Shown here piece by piece: positions 47,594-57,077 of a stretch of 64,000 bases of DNA (position 1 is the stretch's first letter; every line of letters begins with the position of its first letter). The translations under genes and the position numbers were made by a program. The stretch is from NCBI GenBank assembly GCA_020436935.1, contig JAGQWX010000016.1:1-64000 (forward strand). The letters are read 5' to 3'. Source of the stretch: Saprospiraceae bacterium. Lineage in GTDB: Bacteria; Bacteroidota; Bacteroidia; Chitinophagales; Saprospiraceae. The notes below the pieces were generated by a model. The model searched no databases and was not told where the DNA came from. It saw only the letters and a program-made list of their open reading frames with translations.

Positions 47594-50071
47594 TTACAAC
47601 TGGAATAAGGCATTGGCCATCAAATACATGCCTGAATACCAGAAACCTCTGAAGAGCGGGTTGTTTGGAAAAAACACAACGTTTCCCTTTCCCTTTTGAC
47701 CAGAAAGCAATAAGGCCTTACCTTCCAATTCTGCTTTGATCTGCGAACCTACAAAGCCTTCATACTGCAATGGATTGCTCGCCTTCGCAACTTCCCACGT
47801 ATCATCTCCTCCTTCAAATGCGCTTCCCTCCAGAACAAGCATGTGGTATGTTGAAGACATCCCATAGGCCAAAGGGTGGGTATTGTCAATAGTGGTTTTG
47901 ACGATGGCACCAGGTACAAAAGAAGAGATAGCCTTCCTTTCCAGGTCACTGAAACTGATGCTGCCTGAAGTATCCCTTGCCTCCAATTTCTCTGATTCCG
48001 GATTTTTAAGTCCAAAAGTTTCGTCAGCCACCAGTTTTTCACAGGCTGCACCCAGAACGATCAGCTTTCCTCCTTTATTTACCCAATCTCCTAATTTTGA
48101 TTTGAGCCCCTCATTTAAGGCATAACTTCCCGAAGGCAAAAATATGGTATTGTACTTTGTAAGGTCTATGCGCGAAACTCTGTCAATGCTAGAACTGGCA
48201 ATGGGTAAATGCAATACTTTTTCAAAAAAATAAATGGTTTGTCCATAATCGAAAACACTGACACCATCACCTTTTATAGCCAATGCTTTTGGCATTTCCA
48301 ACATGGAGTAAGAACTGCCTCCTGCATCATTCCCATAATTGCTCAGTCCTCCTTTTAAAATAGAATATTGTTCTTCTTGAGTTGGAAGGAGCTGTCGCAT
48401 ATAATCAATTGCTTCTTTCCAGTTCTTTTGGTCTTTTCGCCACACAAAAATGGAACCCGGGGGTACTTCTTTCCCATTCCAAATGGTTGGTCTCAGACTT
48501 TTGCTCATTTTAATGCCCTGCTCTGACATACGTGAAATCAGCTTTGCAGTCTGAAGCCCATTCCAGTGGATGACTATACCATAATCTGACGCCTCCGGTA
48601 GAACAGCAGTTTTTGTGTTTGCCACGGGAGAACCTGCGGTGCTTATGGAGGTTTGCACGCCATAGCTGGTAAGGTTATAAGCATAGGGCAACGACCAGGC
48701 TGTTATATCGTAGGTCAGACTGTCTTCGAGTTCGTGGGCAGGGTCAAGCAGGATTTGTGCCAGAACAGAATTGTTTTGGAATGCATCTACCACCAGATCC
48801 CCGGCTTCAAGCTCAAAGCTTTTGTTCTTACCTTCCTGATATTCATATCCATTGTACTTCTTATCACTGCTCTGGCCGATCATTGAATACTCTATTCCAT
48901 TGTTTTGCAACAAGGCAATGAGTTCAGGCACATGACCACCTTTTTTCAAAACATAAGATTTAAACTTACCTACAGGTTTTGTCCTGGAGTTCTTGAAATA
49001 TTTTTCCTGCTCCTCAATCAATTGTCCGGCATTTTCTGATGCGACTTCAACCGTTGACAAAGCCACAGTGGAATGGTGAAGGATACGGTCTTCCAGTTTG
49101 AGGGTATCACCTCTGCTGGTCAAAATAGCCCTCCCTGCCATGGAATGACCGGCTTGTTCGAATGTCATACCAATGGCTCCGTTGAACATTGGGTAAGTAT
49201 CGCCGTATGACGGATAAAACAAATCAAATTCTTCGGCGGTGAAGTATAGCCAATTGTTTTTATCGAAATATTTGGCGTTGTTGGTTCCAAATGTTTTTTG
49301 AATTGATTTTTGAAAAGGTGTAATAAATGGATGGTAGGGCTTTGCTGCTGGAGGAAAATAATAGTGGTTGTTATAATTCATTTCATGAAAATCACCATGA
49401 ACGTGCGGCATCCAGCTGCGATAAGCTTTGAGGCGTTGTTTGCTTTCTATCTGCGTCTGCCATACCCAATCCCTGTTGAGGTCAAAAAGATAGTGGTTGT
49501 ACCTGCCATTGGGCCAGGGTTCCTGGTGCTCGTCTTCTTCGGGGTCTGGATATAGTTGGTCCTTTTCAATCATTCTCGCCCAGTTGGTATACCTGGCAAA
49601 ACCATCCGGATTGATACAAGGGTCAAGAATGACGATGGTATTTTTTAGCCAGGCTTTAGCCCTGTCTTCGCTGACCAATTGGTACAGCGCCAGCATGCTG
49701 CTTTCTGATGCACCTGCTTCATTGCCGTGCACACCAAAGCTCAGCCAAACAATGGCTTTGTCTTCGGTCGACTCACCTTTATATATGGAATTGAGGTGCT
49801 TTTCCCGGATGTTTTCCAGATTTTCCAAATTTGCTGGGTCGGAGACAAAACACATGAGTAAGGGTCTACCTTCTTCTGTCCTTCCGTATTCAACCAACTT
49901 TGCGTAAGGACTGTTGTCAGAAACATGTTGCACATAGTCTACCAAATCGTGATGAAAAGTAAATGACTTTGTATAGGCAGATGGCAAAAATTCAGAAGGA
50001 GACAGGAGCTGGGCTGATACAGCCCACGACATAATTATCAGTAAACAGGAAAGCAAATATCTAAATACCAT
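47594..50071 (-). CDS. Secreted M14-family zinc carboxypeptidase with C-terminal GATase-like domain
   Basis: 825 aa. Sec signal (about 1-20, WAVSAQ). The peptidase domain shows the zinc motif H-x-x-E in SFGVHGNEAGAS, FDLNRDW, the third ligand in HVHGDFHEM and the catalytic Glu in GMTFEQAGHS. The C-terminal half contains a Rossmann-like segment (NTIFLPSGSYALNEG, GGKLIVLGAACE) like the class I glutamine amidotransferase-like domain found on several Bacteroidota M14 proteins. It probably trims peptides or cell-wall material outside the inner membrane. It is divergent from the DM13 lipoprotein gene. Confidence 0.92.
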   Translation of the reverse strand: MVFRYLLSCLLIIMSWAVSAQLLSPSEFLPSAYTKSFTFHHDLVDYVQHVSDNSPYAKLVEYGRTEEGRPLLMCFVSDPANLENLENIREKHLNSIYKGESTEDKAIVWLSFGVHGNEAGASESSMLALYQLVSEDRAKAWLKNTIVILDPCINPDGFARYTNWARMIEKDQLYPDPEEDEHQEPWPNGRYNHYLFDLNRDWVWQTQIESKQRLKAYRSWMPHVHGDFHEMNYNNHYYFPPAAKPYHPFITPFQKSIQKTFGTNNAKYFDKNNWLYFTAEEFDLFYPSYGDTYPMFNGAIGMTFEQAGHSMAGRAILTSRGDTLKLEDRILHHSTVALSTVEVASENAGQLIEEQEKYFKNSRTKPVGKFKSYVLKKGGHVPELIALLQNNGIEYSMIGQSSDKKYNGYEYQEGKNKSFELEAGDLVVDAFQNNSVLAQILLDPAHELEDSLTYDITAWSLPYAYNLTSYGVQTSISTAGSPVANTKTAVLPEASDYGIVIHWNGLQTAKLISRMSEQGIKMSKSLRPTIWNGKEVPPGSIFVWRKDQKNWKEAIDYMRQLLPTQEEQYSILKGGLSNYGNDAGGSSYSMLEMPKALAIKGDGVSVFDYGQTIYFFEKVLHLPIASSSIDRVSRIDLTKYNTIFLPSGSYALNEGLKSKLGDWVNKGGKLIVLGAACEKLVADETFGLKNPESEKLEARDTSGSISFSDLERKAISSFVPGAIVKTTIDNTHPLAYGMSSTYHMLVLEGSAFEGGDDTWEVAKASNPLQYEGFVGSQIKAELEGKALLLSGQKGKGNVVFFPNNPLFRGFWYSGMYLMANALFQL

Positions 50072-50137
50072 AGTTATCGAACATTAAGCCATGAAAATAG
50101 TTAATAAGGACCAAAACCACGACATTAATATAAGTCT

Positions 50138-50145
50138 TACCTTTG
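50138..50145 (+). promoter_or_regulatory. -7 box that fixes the DM13 gene start
   Basis: TACCTTTG lies 23 nt before the ATG at 50169 and inside the longer open frame that begins at 50091, so it argues for the shorter gene. No -33 TTTG was found. Confidence 0.5.
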
Positions 50146-50168
50146 TTTCAGAAATCAAAAAATATATT

Positions 50169-50594
50169 ATGACTTACAGAAATTTCCTTCGATTTGCTTT
50201 TTTGTTCTTAATGATTGGCTTTATAGCTTCATCATGTAGTAAGATCGAGGAGACAACCGATGAAGAAGTGGGTATGGTGTCAGAAGATAAGAAGTTGGTA
50301 AAAGGAAATTTTACTTCCGGCGCGCATGCTACATCCGGCGAAGCTTTTGTGTACGATGATAATGGTACAAAAAAGTTGGGTTTTGTCAATTTCAAAACTG
50401 ACAGCGGGCCGGATTTAAGGATATATCTGGCTGAAGATACCAAAGCCACCAACTTTGTGCAGGTTTCAGGTTCTGTAAGCAATGGCACTTACAGCGTTGA
50501 TCTTCCTGCCAATGCAGATTTCGCAAAGAAAAAACATGTCCTTATTTGGTGTAAGGCCTTTTCCGTATTATTTGGAAGCGCTGAATTAAAATAA
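50169..50594 (+). CDS. DM13-domain lipoprotein
   Basis: 141 aa from the ATG at 50169, which gives a clean lipoprotein signal (IASSC). Residues about 45-141 match the DM13 domain: GNFTSGAHATSGEAFVYDD, FKTDSGPDLRIYLAED and the conserved Cys in HVLIWCKAFSVLFG. DM13 domains are thought to take part in redox or electron transfer at the surface; the role here is unknown. Its stop directly abuts the stop of the aldo/keto reductase gene. Confidence 0.9.
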   Translation: MTYRNFLRFAFLFLMIGFIASSCSKIEETTDEEVGMVSEDKKLVKGNFTSGAHATSGEAFVYDDNGTKKLGFVNFKTDSGPDLRIYLAEDTKATNFVQVSGSVSNGTYSVDLPANADFAKKKHVLIWCKAFSVLFGSAELK

Positions 50595-51425
50595 TCATTT
50601 CGACCAGTCACACGACCATCCCGGGTTGATGATGCGGTATTGTCTGTCCAGCTTTTGTATGTCTTCATACTCCTCTGCTGAAAGTTCAAAATCCCAGACG
50701 GCATAATTGCTGATCCTGTGTTCGGGTTTTGATGCTTTCGGGATCATGGCTATTTGATCTTGCTGTAAAAACCACTTCAATACGATTTGACCGATCGATT
50801 TGCCGTGGTTTGCGGCGATACTTTTCAGGGCCTCGTCTTTAAATACTGCTCCCTGTGCCAGTGGACAATAGGCCGTGAGGAACATATCGTGATTGCGCAC
50901 AAAATCGATGAACCTGTCAATGTGCAAATATGGATGGTACTCTGTCTGATTGCACACAATTGGAGCAAGCGCTACGGACTTTTCCATAAGAGTTACATTG
51001 AAGTTGCTCACTCCGACGTATTTGGCATATCCTTTTTGTAAGCAATCATTGAGGGTTTCAACAGCCAGAAGGGTTTCCCTCTCATCTTTTGTTGGCCAGT
51101 GTACCAGCAAAAGATCGACGTGATCCACCTTTAGGGTCCGTAGGCTTTCCTCTGTTGATTTTATAAATTTATGCGGTGCCAATTCCGTATTCCAGATCTT
51201 GGTTGTCAAAAATATTTCATCGCGATCTGCCTGGCTTTGCTTTAGACCCTGGCCCACTTCATGCTCATTGTCATAAAATCGCGCAGTATCAATGTGTCTG
51301 TAACCAACTTCTAATGCATGTCTTACCGCTTCGGTGCATTCTTTTCCTCTTATGTCATAGGTGCCAAAACCAAGAGCAGGTACAACACCGCCTTTAAAAT
51401 TCAGTTTTTTTTGATTTTCAACCAT
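50595..51425 (-). CDS. Aldo/keto reductase
   Basis: 276 aa (alpha/beta)8 barrel. Catalytic Asp and Tyr lie in HIDTARFYDNE, Lys in LTTKIW and His in LLLVHWP; the NADPH site appears as IPKASKPEHRISN near the C-terminus. It is similar to the 2,5-diketo-gluconate reductase/AKR5 type. Substrate unknown. It converges with the DM13 gene, the two stop codons being directly adjacent. Confidence 0.94.
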   Translation of the reverse strand: MVENQKKLNFKGGVVPALGFGTYDIRGKECTEAVRHALEVGYRHIDTARFYDNEHEVGQGLKQSQADRDEIFLTTKIWNTELAPHKFIKSTEESLRTLKVDHVDLLLVHWPTKDERETLLAVETLNDCLQKGYAKYVGVSNFNVTLMEKSVALAPIVCNQTEYHPYLHIDRFIDFVRNHDMFLTAYCPLAQGAVFKDEALKSIAANHGKSIGQIVLKWFLQQDQIAMIPKASKPEHRISNYAVWDFELSAEEYEDIQKLDRQYRIINPGWSCDWSK

Positions 51426-51531
51426 TCCAGATTATTTTTTTGGAAAGGCTAAAATAATCCCATGCATGAGAAATTTGTGAAAGTAATTTAGTAAGTTCGA
51501 TAAATTATTAGTTAGTCCAAACCTAGCCACA

Positions 51532-52623
51532 ATGGAATTGAAAGATCGCTTGCTTTCGGTTGACATCTTCAGAGGTCTGACCATTTGTTTTATGATCATG
51601 GTAAATACTCCCGGATCCTGGGAACATGTGTATGCACCGATGCGGCATGCACCCTGGCATGGATTTACGCCAACGGATATGGTCTTCCCATTTTTCATGA
51701 CAACAGTAGGCATTTCTATGGCCTTATCAATGGCTGGTGCCCGTACAAAATCCGATGGTGAACTGATGATGAAAATTGTCAAAAGAGCGGCCCTGATCTT
51801 CCTGGTCGGACTGCTGCTCAACTATTTCCCGTTCACAAAAGCCATAGCCGATCTCCGCATCTGGGGGGTTTTACAACGCATTGCGGCTTCATATCTCGTC
51901 GCGGGATTGGCAGTTGTTTTATTGAAAAAAGAAAAAAACATACTCATTTATACCATAACCTCCTTGCTCGCATACTGGGCTTTACTCTACTTTGGTGGAG
52001 ATTATACCCTTGAAGGCAACCTCAACAATAAAATCGATTTGTGGATGCTGGGTGAGAATCATTTGTATAAAGGGTATGGTATTCCTTTTGACCCTGAAGG
52101 CATTCTTGGTACAATAACCGGTGGCGCTCACATTGCAATAGGTTATTTGTTCTCTGCCCGATATTTGAAAAAGCCCATTGATGCCTCAAACTCCATCAAA
52201 GGTGCCCTGACGTGGGGTGCTATATTGCTGGTGGTTGCATTTTTGTGGAACCTCGTGTTTCCGATCAATAAGCCGATTTGGACGAGTTCTTATGTATGTC
52301 TCGCTTCAGGGTTTGCTCTGATGATCTATGCCTTGTTGTTTTACCTCATAGATGTAAAGAAGTGGACCAAATGGGCGTGGCCTTTCAAGGTATTTGGTCT
52401 CAACCCTCTGGCTTCGTATGCATTATCTGGTTTGCTGGTAAAAATATTCTCCCGATTTTTCAAAATAGATGGAACCTCAGTGCCCTCATATATTTATGAA
52501 AATATCATGACACCGGCCTTTGGCCCACTCAACGGATCGCTGGCTTACGCGATATTCTATACCTTTGTCATTTGGCTTTTTGCTTATCTGTTGTACAGAA
52601 ATAAAATTGTAGTCAAGCTTTAA
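51532..52623 (+). CDS. HGSNAT/DUF5009-like membrane acyltransferase
   Basis: 363 aa with about ten transmembrane helices. The N-terminus RLLSVDIFRGLTICFMIMVN and the motif APWHGFTPTDMVFPFF carry the conserved His of the heparan-alpha-glucosaminide N-acetyltransferase-like family. Members acetylate terminal amino sugars across a membrane using acetyl-CoA and may aid recycling of amino sugars. The substrate here is not shown by context. Its upstream region is shared with the divergent aldo/keto reductase gene. Confidence 0.9.
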   Translation: MELKDRLLSVDIFRGLTICFMIMVNTPGSWEHVYAPMRHAPWHGFTPTDMVFPFFMTTVGISMALSMAGARTKSDGELMMKIVKRAALIFLVGLLLNYFPFTKAIADLRIWGVLQRIAASYLVAGLAVVLLKKEKNILIYTITSLLAYWALLYFGGDYTLEGNLNNKIDLWMLGENHLYKGYGIPFDPEGILGTITGGAHIAIGYLFSARYLKKPIDASNSIKGALTWGAILLVVAFLWNLVFPINKPIWTSSYVCLASGFALMIYALLFYLIDVKKWTKWAWPFKVFGLNPLASYALSGLLVKIFSRFFKIDGTSVPSYIYENIMTPAFGPLNGSLAYAIFYTFVIWLFAYLLYRNKIVVKL

Positions 52624-52764
52624 GACCAAACAAAAAATCCTAGTTACAACGCATTTTTAGCCTGATTCAACCTTGAATCAAACCTATTTTGCTATAAACG
52701 GCCATAATAAGGCAGCTTTTTTCCATCAAAAAGGGAGGTAATCAACAACTTTTTGAGATAAACC

Positions 52765-52794
52765 CTTGATTTATAGTAAAAAACTTTATCTTTG
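52765..52794 (+). promoter_or_regulatory. Promoter of the rpsF-rpsR-rplI operon
   Basis: CTTG (52765-52768), an 18-nt spacer and TATCTTTG (52787-52794) fit the Bacteroidota promoter closely. The leader to the rpsF ATG is about 45 nt and AT-rich with no Shine-Dalgarno. Confidence 0.7.
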
Positions 52795-52842
52795 CAGCCC
52801 ATTTAGAAAATTTGTATTATTTCACTAAATTTCAATTAATTA

Positions 52843-53376
52843 ATGTACAATTACGAAGTGACTTTCATCGTCGATCCCGTACTGTCAGGCGATGAAATTA
52901 AAGCGACAGCTCATGTGTATGAAGAAATGTTGAAAAACGAAGGTTGCAACATCATACACATCGATGAAATGGGCCTTAAGCCGTTGGCTTATCCCATCAA
53001 CAAAAGATCAAGTGGTGTTTATTACTGCTATGAATTTACATCTGAGAACGGTGTAATCATTTCAAAGCTGGAATTGGCACTTAGAAGGGACGAGAGAATC
53101 ATGAGATTCCTGACAGTTGCACTTGACAAATACGGAGTAAAATACAATGCCGACAAGAGAAACGGTCTCATTGGCAAAGTGAAGAAAAAAGTAAAGCCGG
53201 GTAAAAAAGAAGATGGTGGAGCTCCAGTCAGAGAAGCTAGAGAGCCTAGAGAACCTAGAGAGCCTAGACAATCTGCTCCAGCACCAGCACCTGCACCAGT
53301 TGTAGCTGCACCGGTTGTTGAGCCAGTAGTTGCCGAGCCTACTCCTGCACCTGTTGTAAAACAAGAGGAAGAATAA
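52843..53376 (+). CDS. rpsF: 30S ribosomal protein S6 with extended low-complexity tail
   Basis: 177 aa. The S6 core (about 1-118) has NYEVTFIVDPVLSG and the strand-helix pattern of the family. The remaining about 55 residues are extra: a Lys-rich linker, an Arg-Glu-Pro repeat (EPREPREPRQ) encoded by imperfect 9-bp repeats, then Pro-Ala/Val stretches and a KQEEE end. Typical S6 is about 95-120 aa. The tail is probably disordered. First gene of the S6-S18-L9 operon. Confidence 0.97.
   Translation: MYNYEVTFIVDPVLSGDEIKATAHVYEEMLKNEGCNIIHIDEMGLKPLAYPINKRSSGVYYCYEFTSENGVIISKLELALRRDERIMRFLTVALDKYGVKYNADKRNGLIGKVKKKVKPGKKEDGGAPVREAREPREPREPRQSAPAPAPAPVVAAPVVEPVVAEPTPAPVVKQEEE
53230..53274 (+). 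repeat. Imperfect 9-bp tandem repeat in rpsF
   Basis: Five consecutive units of the type AGAGAGCCT encode the Arg-Glu-Pro/Ala tail of S6. Units differ by one to three bases. Confidence 0.75.
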
Positions 53377-53422
53377 TCAATCGGCGGATCAATTATTAAT
53401 ACATTTTTAAAATTAAGGAAAA

Positions 53423-53689
53423 ATGGCTTCTAAAGACGATATAAAATTTTTGAGCAATCCTACCATTGGTAAGACTAAGAAGAAGTATTGCAGATTCAAA
53501 AAATTTGGCATCAAATACATCGATTACAAAGACGCAGACTTTTTGTTGCAATTTGTGAACGAGCAAGGTAAAATTTTGCCAAGAAGAATCACAGGTAACT
53601 CTTTAAAGTATCAAAAGAAAGTAGCTGTAGCTGTAAAAAGAGCAAGACACCTTGCACTTATGCCATATGTTACTGACTTGTTGAAGTAA
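53423..53689 (+). CDS. rpsR: 30S ribosomal protein S18
   Basis: 88 aa with the S18 core [20 protein letters not shown] and [30 protein letters not shown]. It binds S6 on the 30S platform. Located 46 nt after rpsF and 38 nt before rplI. Confidence 0.98.
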   Translation: MASKDDIKFLSNPTIGKTKKKYCRFKKFGIKYIDYKDADFLLQFVNEQGKILPRRITGNSLKYQKKVAVAVKRARHLALMPYVTDLLK

Positions 53690-53727
53690 TCGGTATTTAA
53701 TTCAAAAATCATTTAGAAAAGACAATC

Positions 53728-54174
53728 ATGGATATCATATTATTGAAAAATATAGATAAGCTTGGCGATAAGCACGATGTTGTTTCAGTAAAACCTGGTT
53801 ATGGTAGAAACTATCTTATTCCACAAGGTGTAGCTGTTATCGCTAACAAAGATAATCTTAAAAGACTCGAAACCATCAAAGCTGATGAAGAAGCTAAAGA
53901 GGCTGTAAGATTAGACGAGTACAAGCAAATTGCAGAAAAACTTGCCGGCCAGTCTTTGAAGATTGGTGTTAAGGCCGGTACTTCAGGCAAAATCTTCGGT
54001 AGTGTTACCAACGTTCAGGTTGCAAGAGCACTCAGAGAACAACAAGATCTTGACATCGAAAGAAAGAAGATCGTTGTTTCAGAAGATATCAAAGAGCTTG
54101 GTACTTACACTGCAACACTCAAGTTGCACAAAGAAGTATCTACTACCATCGATTTCGAATTGGTAGCAGAGTAA
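53728..54174 (+). CDS. rplI: 50S ribosomal protein L9
   Basis: 148 aa. The N-terminal RNA-binding part (ILLKNIDKLGDKHDVVSVKPGYGRNYLIPQG) is followed by the long connecting helix and the C-terminal domain. Last gene of the operon, followed by a strong terminator. Confidence 0.98.
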   Translation: MDIILLKNIDKLGDKHDVVSVKPGYGRNYLIPQGVAVIANKDNLKRLETIKADEEAKEAVRLDEYKQIAEKLAGQSLKIGVKAGTSGKIFGSVTNVQVARALREQQDLDIERKKIVVSEDIKELGTYTATLKLHKEVSTTIDFELVAE

Positions 54175-54192
54175 TCGTAGCATACGCTTAAA

Positions 54193-54231
54193 AAGAAAAA
54201 GGCCGTCTCCAATGGAAGCGGCCTTTTTCTT
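54193..54231 (+). terminator. Terminator of the rpsF-rpsR-rplI operon
   Basis: AAGAAAAAGGCCG (54193-54205) and CGGCCTTTTTCTT (54219-54231) form a perfect 13-bp stem 18 nt after the rplI stop. Confidence 0.9.
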
Positions 54232-54279
54232 TTATACTCTTTTCATTCAAAGCTTCTGACCATCCACTCAGTAAAAAAA

Positions 54280-54313
54280 AAACGAGAAACCACCATACAG
54301 CAATCTCTCGTTT
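54280..54313 (-). terminator. Terminator of recA
   Basis: AAACGAGA (54280-54287) pairs with TCTCGTTT (54306-54313). On the minus strand the stem runs into a T10 tract, about 75 nt after the recA stop. Confidence 0.75.
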
Positions 54314-54386
54314 ATAGCTCAGGGCATTACTATCTCTTTCTTATTTGAATTTCTTGTCGAACAGCCCGCTACTATATTAAAATATC

Positions 54387-55430
54387 TTATTCGTCACCGG
54401 CATCGCCATCGCTGTCGCCCGGTTCCAAAGTCGGGTTGTACTTCATTTTGATCTTTTGTTCGATTTCCAGAGCCAGCTCAGGATTATCTGCCATAAACTG
54501 TTTTGCCGCTTCACGACCTTGTGCAATTTTGGTGTCGTTGTAAGCAAACCATGAACCACTCTTCTGGATGACGTCAGCCTCTACTCCAAGGTCAACCATC
54601 TCACCAGTCTTAGAGATACCTTCACCAAATGTGATGTCAAAAGTAGCTGTCCTGAAAGGTGGAGCAAGCTTGTTTTTGATCACTTTCACTTTCACTGGAT
54701 TGCCCACCACATTGCCATCTTTATCTTTGATCGCTGTACCGGATTTTCTGATGTCAAGTCTGATAGAAGCGTAGAATTTCAAAGCGTTACCACCTGTGGT
54801 AGTCTCAGGATTACCAAACATGACACCTATCTTCTCCCTCAGCTGGTTGATAAAGATGCAGCAACATCCTGTCTTTCCGATGGTTCCGGTCAGCTTCCTC
54901 AAAGCCTGAGACATCAATCTTGCCTGCAATCCCATTTTGGAATCTCCCATTTCGCCCTCTATCTCACTTCTTGGTACCAGAGCAGCAACAGAGTCAATAA
55001 CAATGATGTCTATAGCTCCTGATCTGATTAAGTTTTCTGTTATTTCAAGCGCCATTTCTCCATCATCAGGCTGAGCAATGAGCAAATTGTCTGTATCTAC
55101 ACCCAGCGCTTCGGCATATGCTTTATCAAATGCGTGTTCTGCATCAATAAATGCAGCAATGCCTCCATTTTTCTGGCAATTGGCTATAGCATGTATGGCC
55201 AGAGTGGTTTTTCCTGAGGACTCAGGGCCATATATTTCTACAACTCTTCCCTTGGGAAATCCGCCTATTCCAAGTGCTATATCCAGACCAATTGATCCTG
55301 TGGAGATGGTTTCGGCGTTGACAACTTGTTTGTCCCCAAGTTTCATGACAACACCCTTGCCAAAATCCTTTTCCAGTTTATCGATGGTCGTCTTTAATGA
55401 CTTTAATTTTTCGTCTCTTTCCTTTGACAT
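54387..55430 (-). CDS. recA: RecA recombinase
   Basis: 347 aa. Walker A GPESSGKT (68-75), Walker [11 protein letters not shown], loop motifs and the [17 protein letters not shown] signature are all present. The C-terminus is acidic ([10 protein letters not shown]), as usual. It carries out homologous recombination and SOS activation. A -7 box lies about 95 nt upstream; no obvious LexA box was recognised. Confidence 0.98.
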   Translation of the reverse strand: MSKERDEKLKSLKTTIDKLEKDFGKGVVMKLGDKQVVNAETISTGSIGLDIALGIGGFPKGRVVEIYGPESSGKTTLAIHAIANCQKNGGIAAFIDAEHAFDKAYAEALGVDTDNLLIAQPDDGEMALEITENLIRSGAIDIIVIDSVAALVPRSEIEGEMGDSKMGLQARLMSQALRKLTGTIGKTGCCCIFINQLREKIGVMFGNPETTTGGNALKFYASIRLDIRKSGTAIKDKDGNVVGNPVKVKVIKNKLAPPFRTATFDITFGEGISKTGEMVDLGVEADVIQKSGSWFAYNDTKIAQGREAAKQFMADNPELALEIEQKIKMKYNPTLEPGDSDGDAGDE

Positions 55431-55522
55431 ATTGAAACGTAAGATTTGATATTTATTCTAAATTAATTCTTCAGGTCGGCAGGAAGATCATTGGGTTTAT
55501 GAATGTCTTCACATTGGGAAAG

Positions 55523-55530
55523 CAAATATA
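55523..55530 (-). promoter_or_regulatory. -7 box upstream of recA
   Basis: TATATTTG on the minus strand matches TAnnTTTG, about 93 nt before the ATG at 55430. No -33 TTTG occurs at 19 nt. The rest of the 303-nt gap between recA and birA shows nothing further. Confidence 0.5.
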
Positions 55531-55733
55531 CTTGTTTGTCAATCAAACTCTAACATTTGACAAAATTCTTATATCAATTTTTTTAATTTGTTTTCACTAA
55601 AGAAATACACCCTTAAATCAGATTGGGGAAAGGGGAGTTTTTCATGGGTCTCTATATGTTATCAGTTCTTTTCTACAATCGATTCACTCTTTTCCCTAAC
55701 TCATATAAACAGAGATCTACTTCACAATAAAAT

Positions 55734-56507
55734 TTAAACCGATAATATGCTGATATCACCCATCGCATATCTGAGCAATTTGCCTTGGTGTAAAATACAT
55801 ATGTGCCCGGACTTGTCGACTGAATCCAAAATGCCTGTTTTTACAGCATTTTCACTCATAAGCTTATATCTAATGTTTTCGCCTATTTTTTCCAGCCAGT
55901 GATGGTACATATCATCAATTCTTCCAAAATTCTCCATTTTCAATTGATTGTACAATGCATTCAATTGTTTCAATAAAATGGACTCCACTGATCTCACATC
56001 AAAAGCATCTTCATATGGGGATTTTAGTACAACAGATGTAGGCTTTCTGTTAAATTCTCCTTCAAACTTCCGTTGCAAAACATTGATGCCAATGCCAACG
56101 ACAGACCATTTTATTTCTTTGCCTGTTATCGTATTTTGAATCAGAATACCACAAATTTTCTCTCCATCAACTACGATATCATTGGGCCATTTTATGCCGA
56201 TATTGCTGATTTTGAGTTCACTCAGGGTCTCGCAAACTGCAACAGCTGCCATCTTACTCAGAAAAAACTGATGATCAGCTTTTAAGGACTGAGGACGCAG
56301 AATGGCGGTCATCGCAACGTTCTGGCCAGCTACTCCATCCCATTTCCTGCCAAATTGTCCTCTTCCCTTTGACTGAAAGTCAGTACTAACCACTAATCCA
56401 TCACTTGGATTGATTTTTGAAACAATACCTGTGGCGAAATCATTGGTAGACTCCAATGACTTAAAATGGAGTCTTATTCGCCCAACGGTATTGTTTGATG
56501 GTAACAT
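55734..56507 (-). CDS. birA: Biotin-[acetyl-CoA-carboxylase] ligase
   Basis: 257 aa from the ATG at 56507; the longer frame begins with TTG. The biotinyl-AMP loop is GRGQFGRKW, followed by KWPNDIVVDGEKICGILI and the WSVVGIGINVLQ strand. There is no N-terminal DNA-binding domain, so it is a monofunctional (group I) enzyme and not a repressor. It biotinylates carboxylase carriers. Confidence 0.95.
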   Translation of the reverse strand: MLPSNNTVGRIRLHFKSLESTNDFATGIVSKINPSDGLVVSTDFQSKGRGQFGRKWDGVAGQNVAMTAILRPQSLKADHQFFLSKMAAVAVCETLSELKISNIGIKWPNDIVVDGEKICGILIQNTITGKEIKWSVVGIGINVLQRKFEGEFNRKPTSVVLKSPYEDAFDVRSVESILLKQLNALYNQLKMENFGRIDDMYHHWLEKIGENIRYKLMSENAVKTGILDSVDKSGHICILHQGKLLRYAMGDISILSV

Positions 56508-56638
56508 TTTGTATTTTTGAATCGTAAATGTATATAAGCGGAACAAAATTCAAAAAGTGAAAATCGTTCTGCTGTTGACAATAGAAATTTTAGACGCCTG
56601 AAATGGCATTGCAAATTAACACATAAAGTAACACACAT

Positions 56639-57025
56639 TTGAAAGTTAAAGGAAGCGGAATTAAGGTTCAGGAAGACGTTGTGCTGAACTCACTCATCAT
56701 AGATTCAATTCAGGATATCAAAGGTAAAAACATAGTAAAAATAGACCTCAGAAGGCTTGGAGAAGCTCCTGCAGATTTTTTTATCATCTGTGAAGGAGAC
56801 TCTACCACACAGGTAAGGGCTATATCTGATAACATCTTTAAAAGAGTATCTGAAGAACTCATGGTAAAACCTCAACACAGAGAGGGTGTTGATACCTCAA
56901 AGTGGGTTTTGGTAGATTACTTCAATACTATAGTCCATATTTTTTATCCCGAAACCCGCGAATTCTATGATCTTGAGGATCTTTGGAGCGACGCGGATTT
57001 TACCAATTACGAAAACTTGGATTAA
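56639..57025 (+). CDS. rsfS: Ribosomal silencing factor RsfS
   Basis: 128 aa. The only suitable start is TTG at 56639; the nearest upstream ATG (56603) stops after seven codons. Family motifs are IIDSIQDIKGKNIVKIDLR, ADFFIICEGDSTTQVRAI, WVLVDYFNTIVHIF and REFYDLEDLWSDA. It binds L14 and blocks subunit joining in starvation. It is followed by ftsH after 52 nt, a common neighbour. Confidence 0.93.
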   Translation: MKVKGSGIKVQEDVVLNSLIIDSIQDIKGKNIVKIDLRRLGEAPADFFIICEGDSTTQVRAISDNIFKRVSEELMVKPQHREGVDTSKWVLVDYFNTIVHIFYPETREFYDLEDLWSDADFTNYENLD

Positions 57026-57077
57026 ACGAAATCAGCCATCGTGCGTTTCACATTTTGTACTTAGCATTAAAAAAAGA

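Noticed and set aside
53230-53274. CRISPR-like short repeat array
   Set aside because: The 9-bp repeats are contiguous, in frame inside rpsF and have no spacers.
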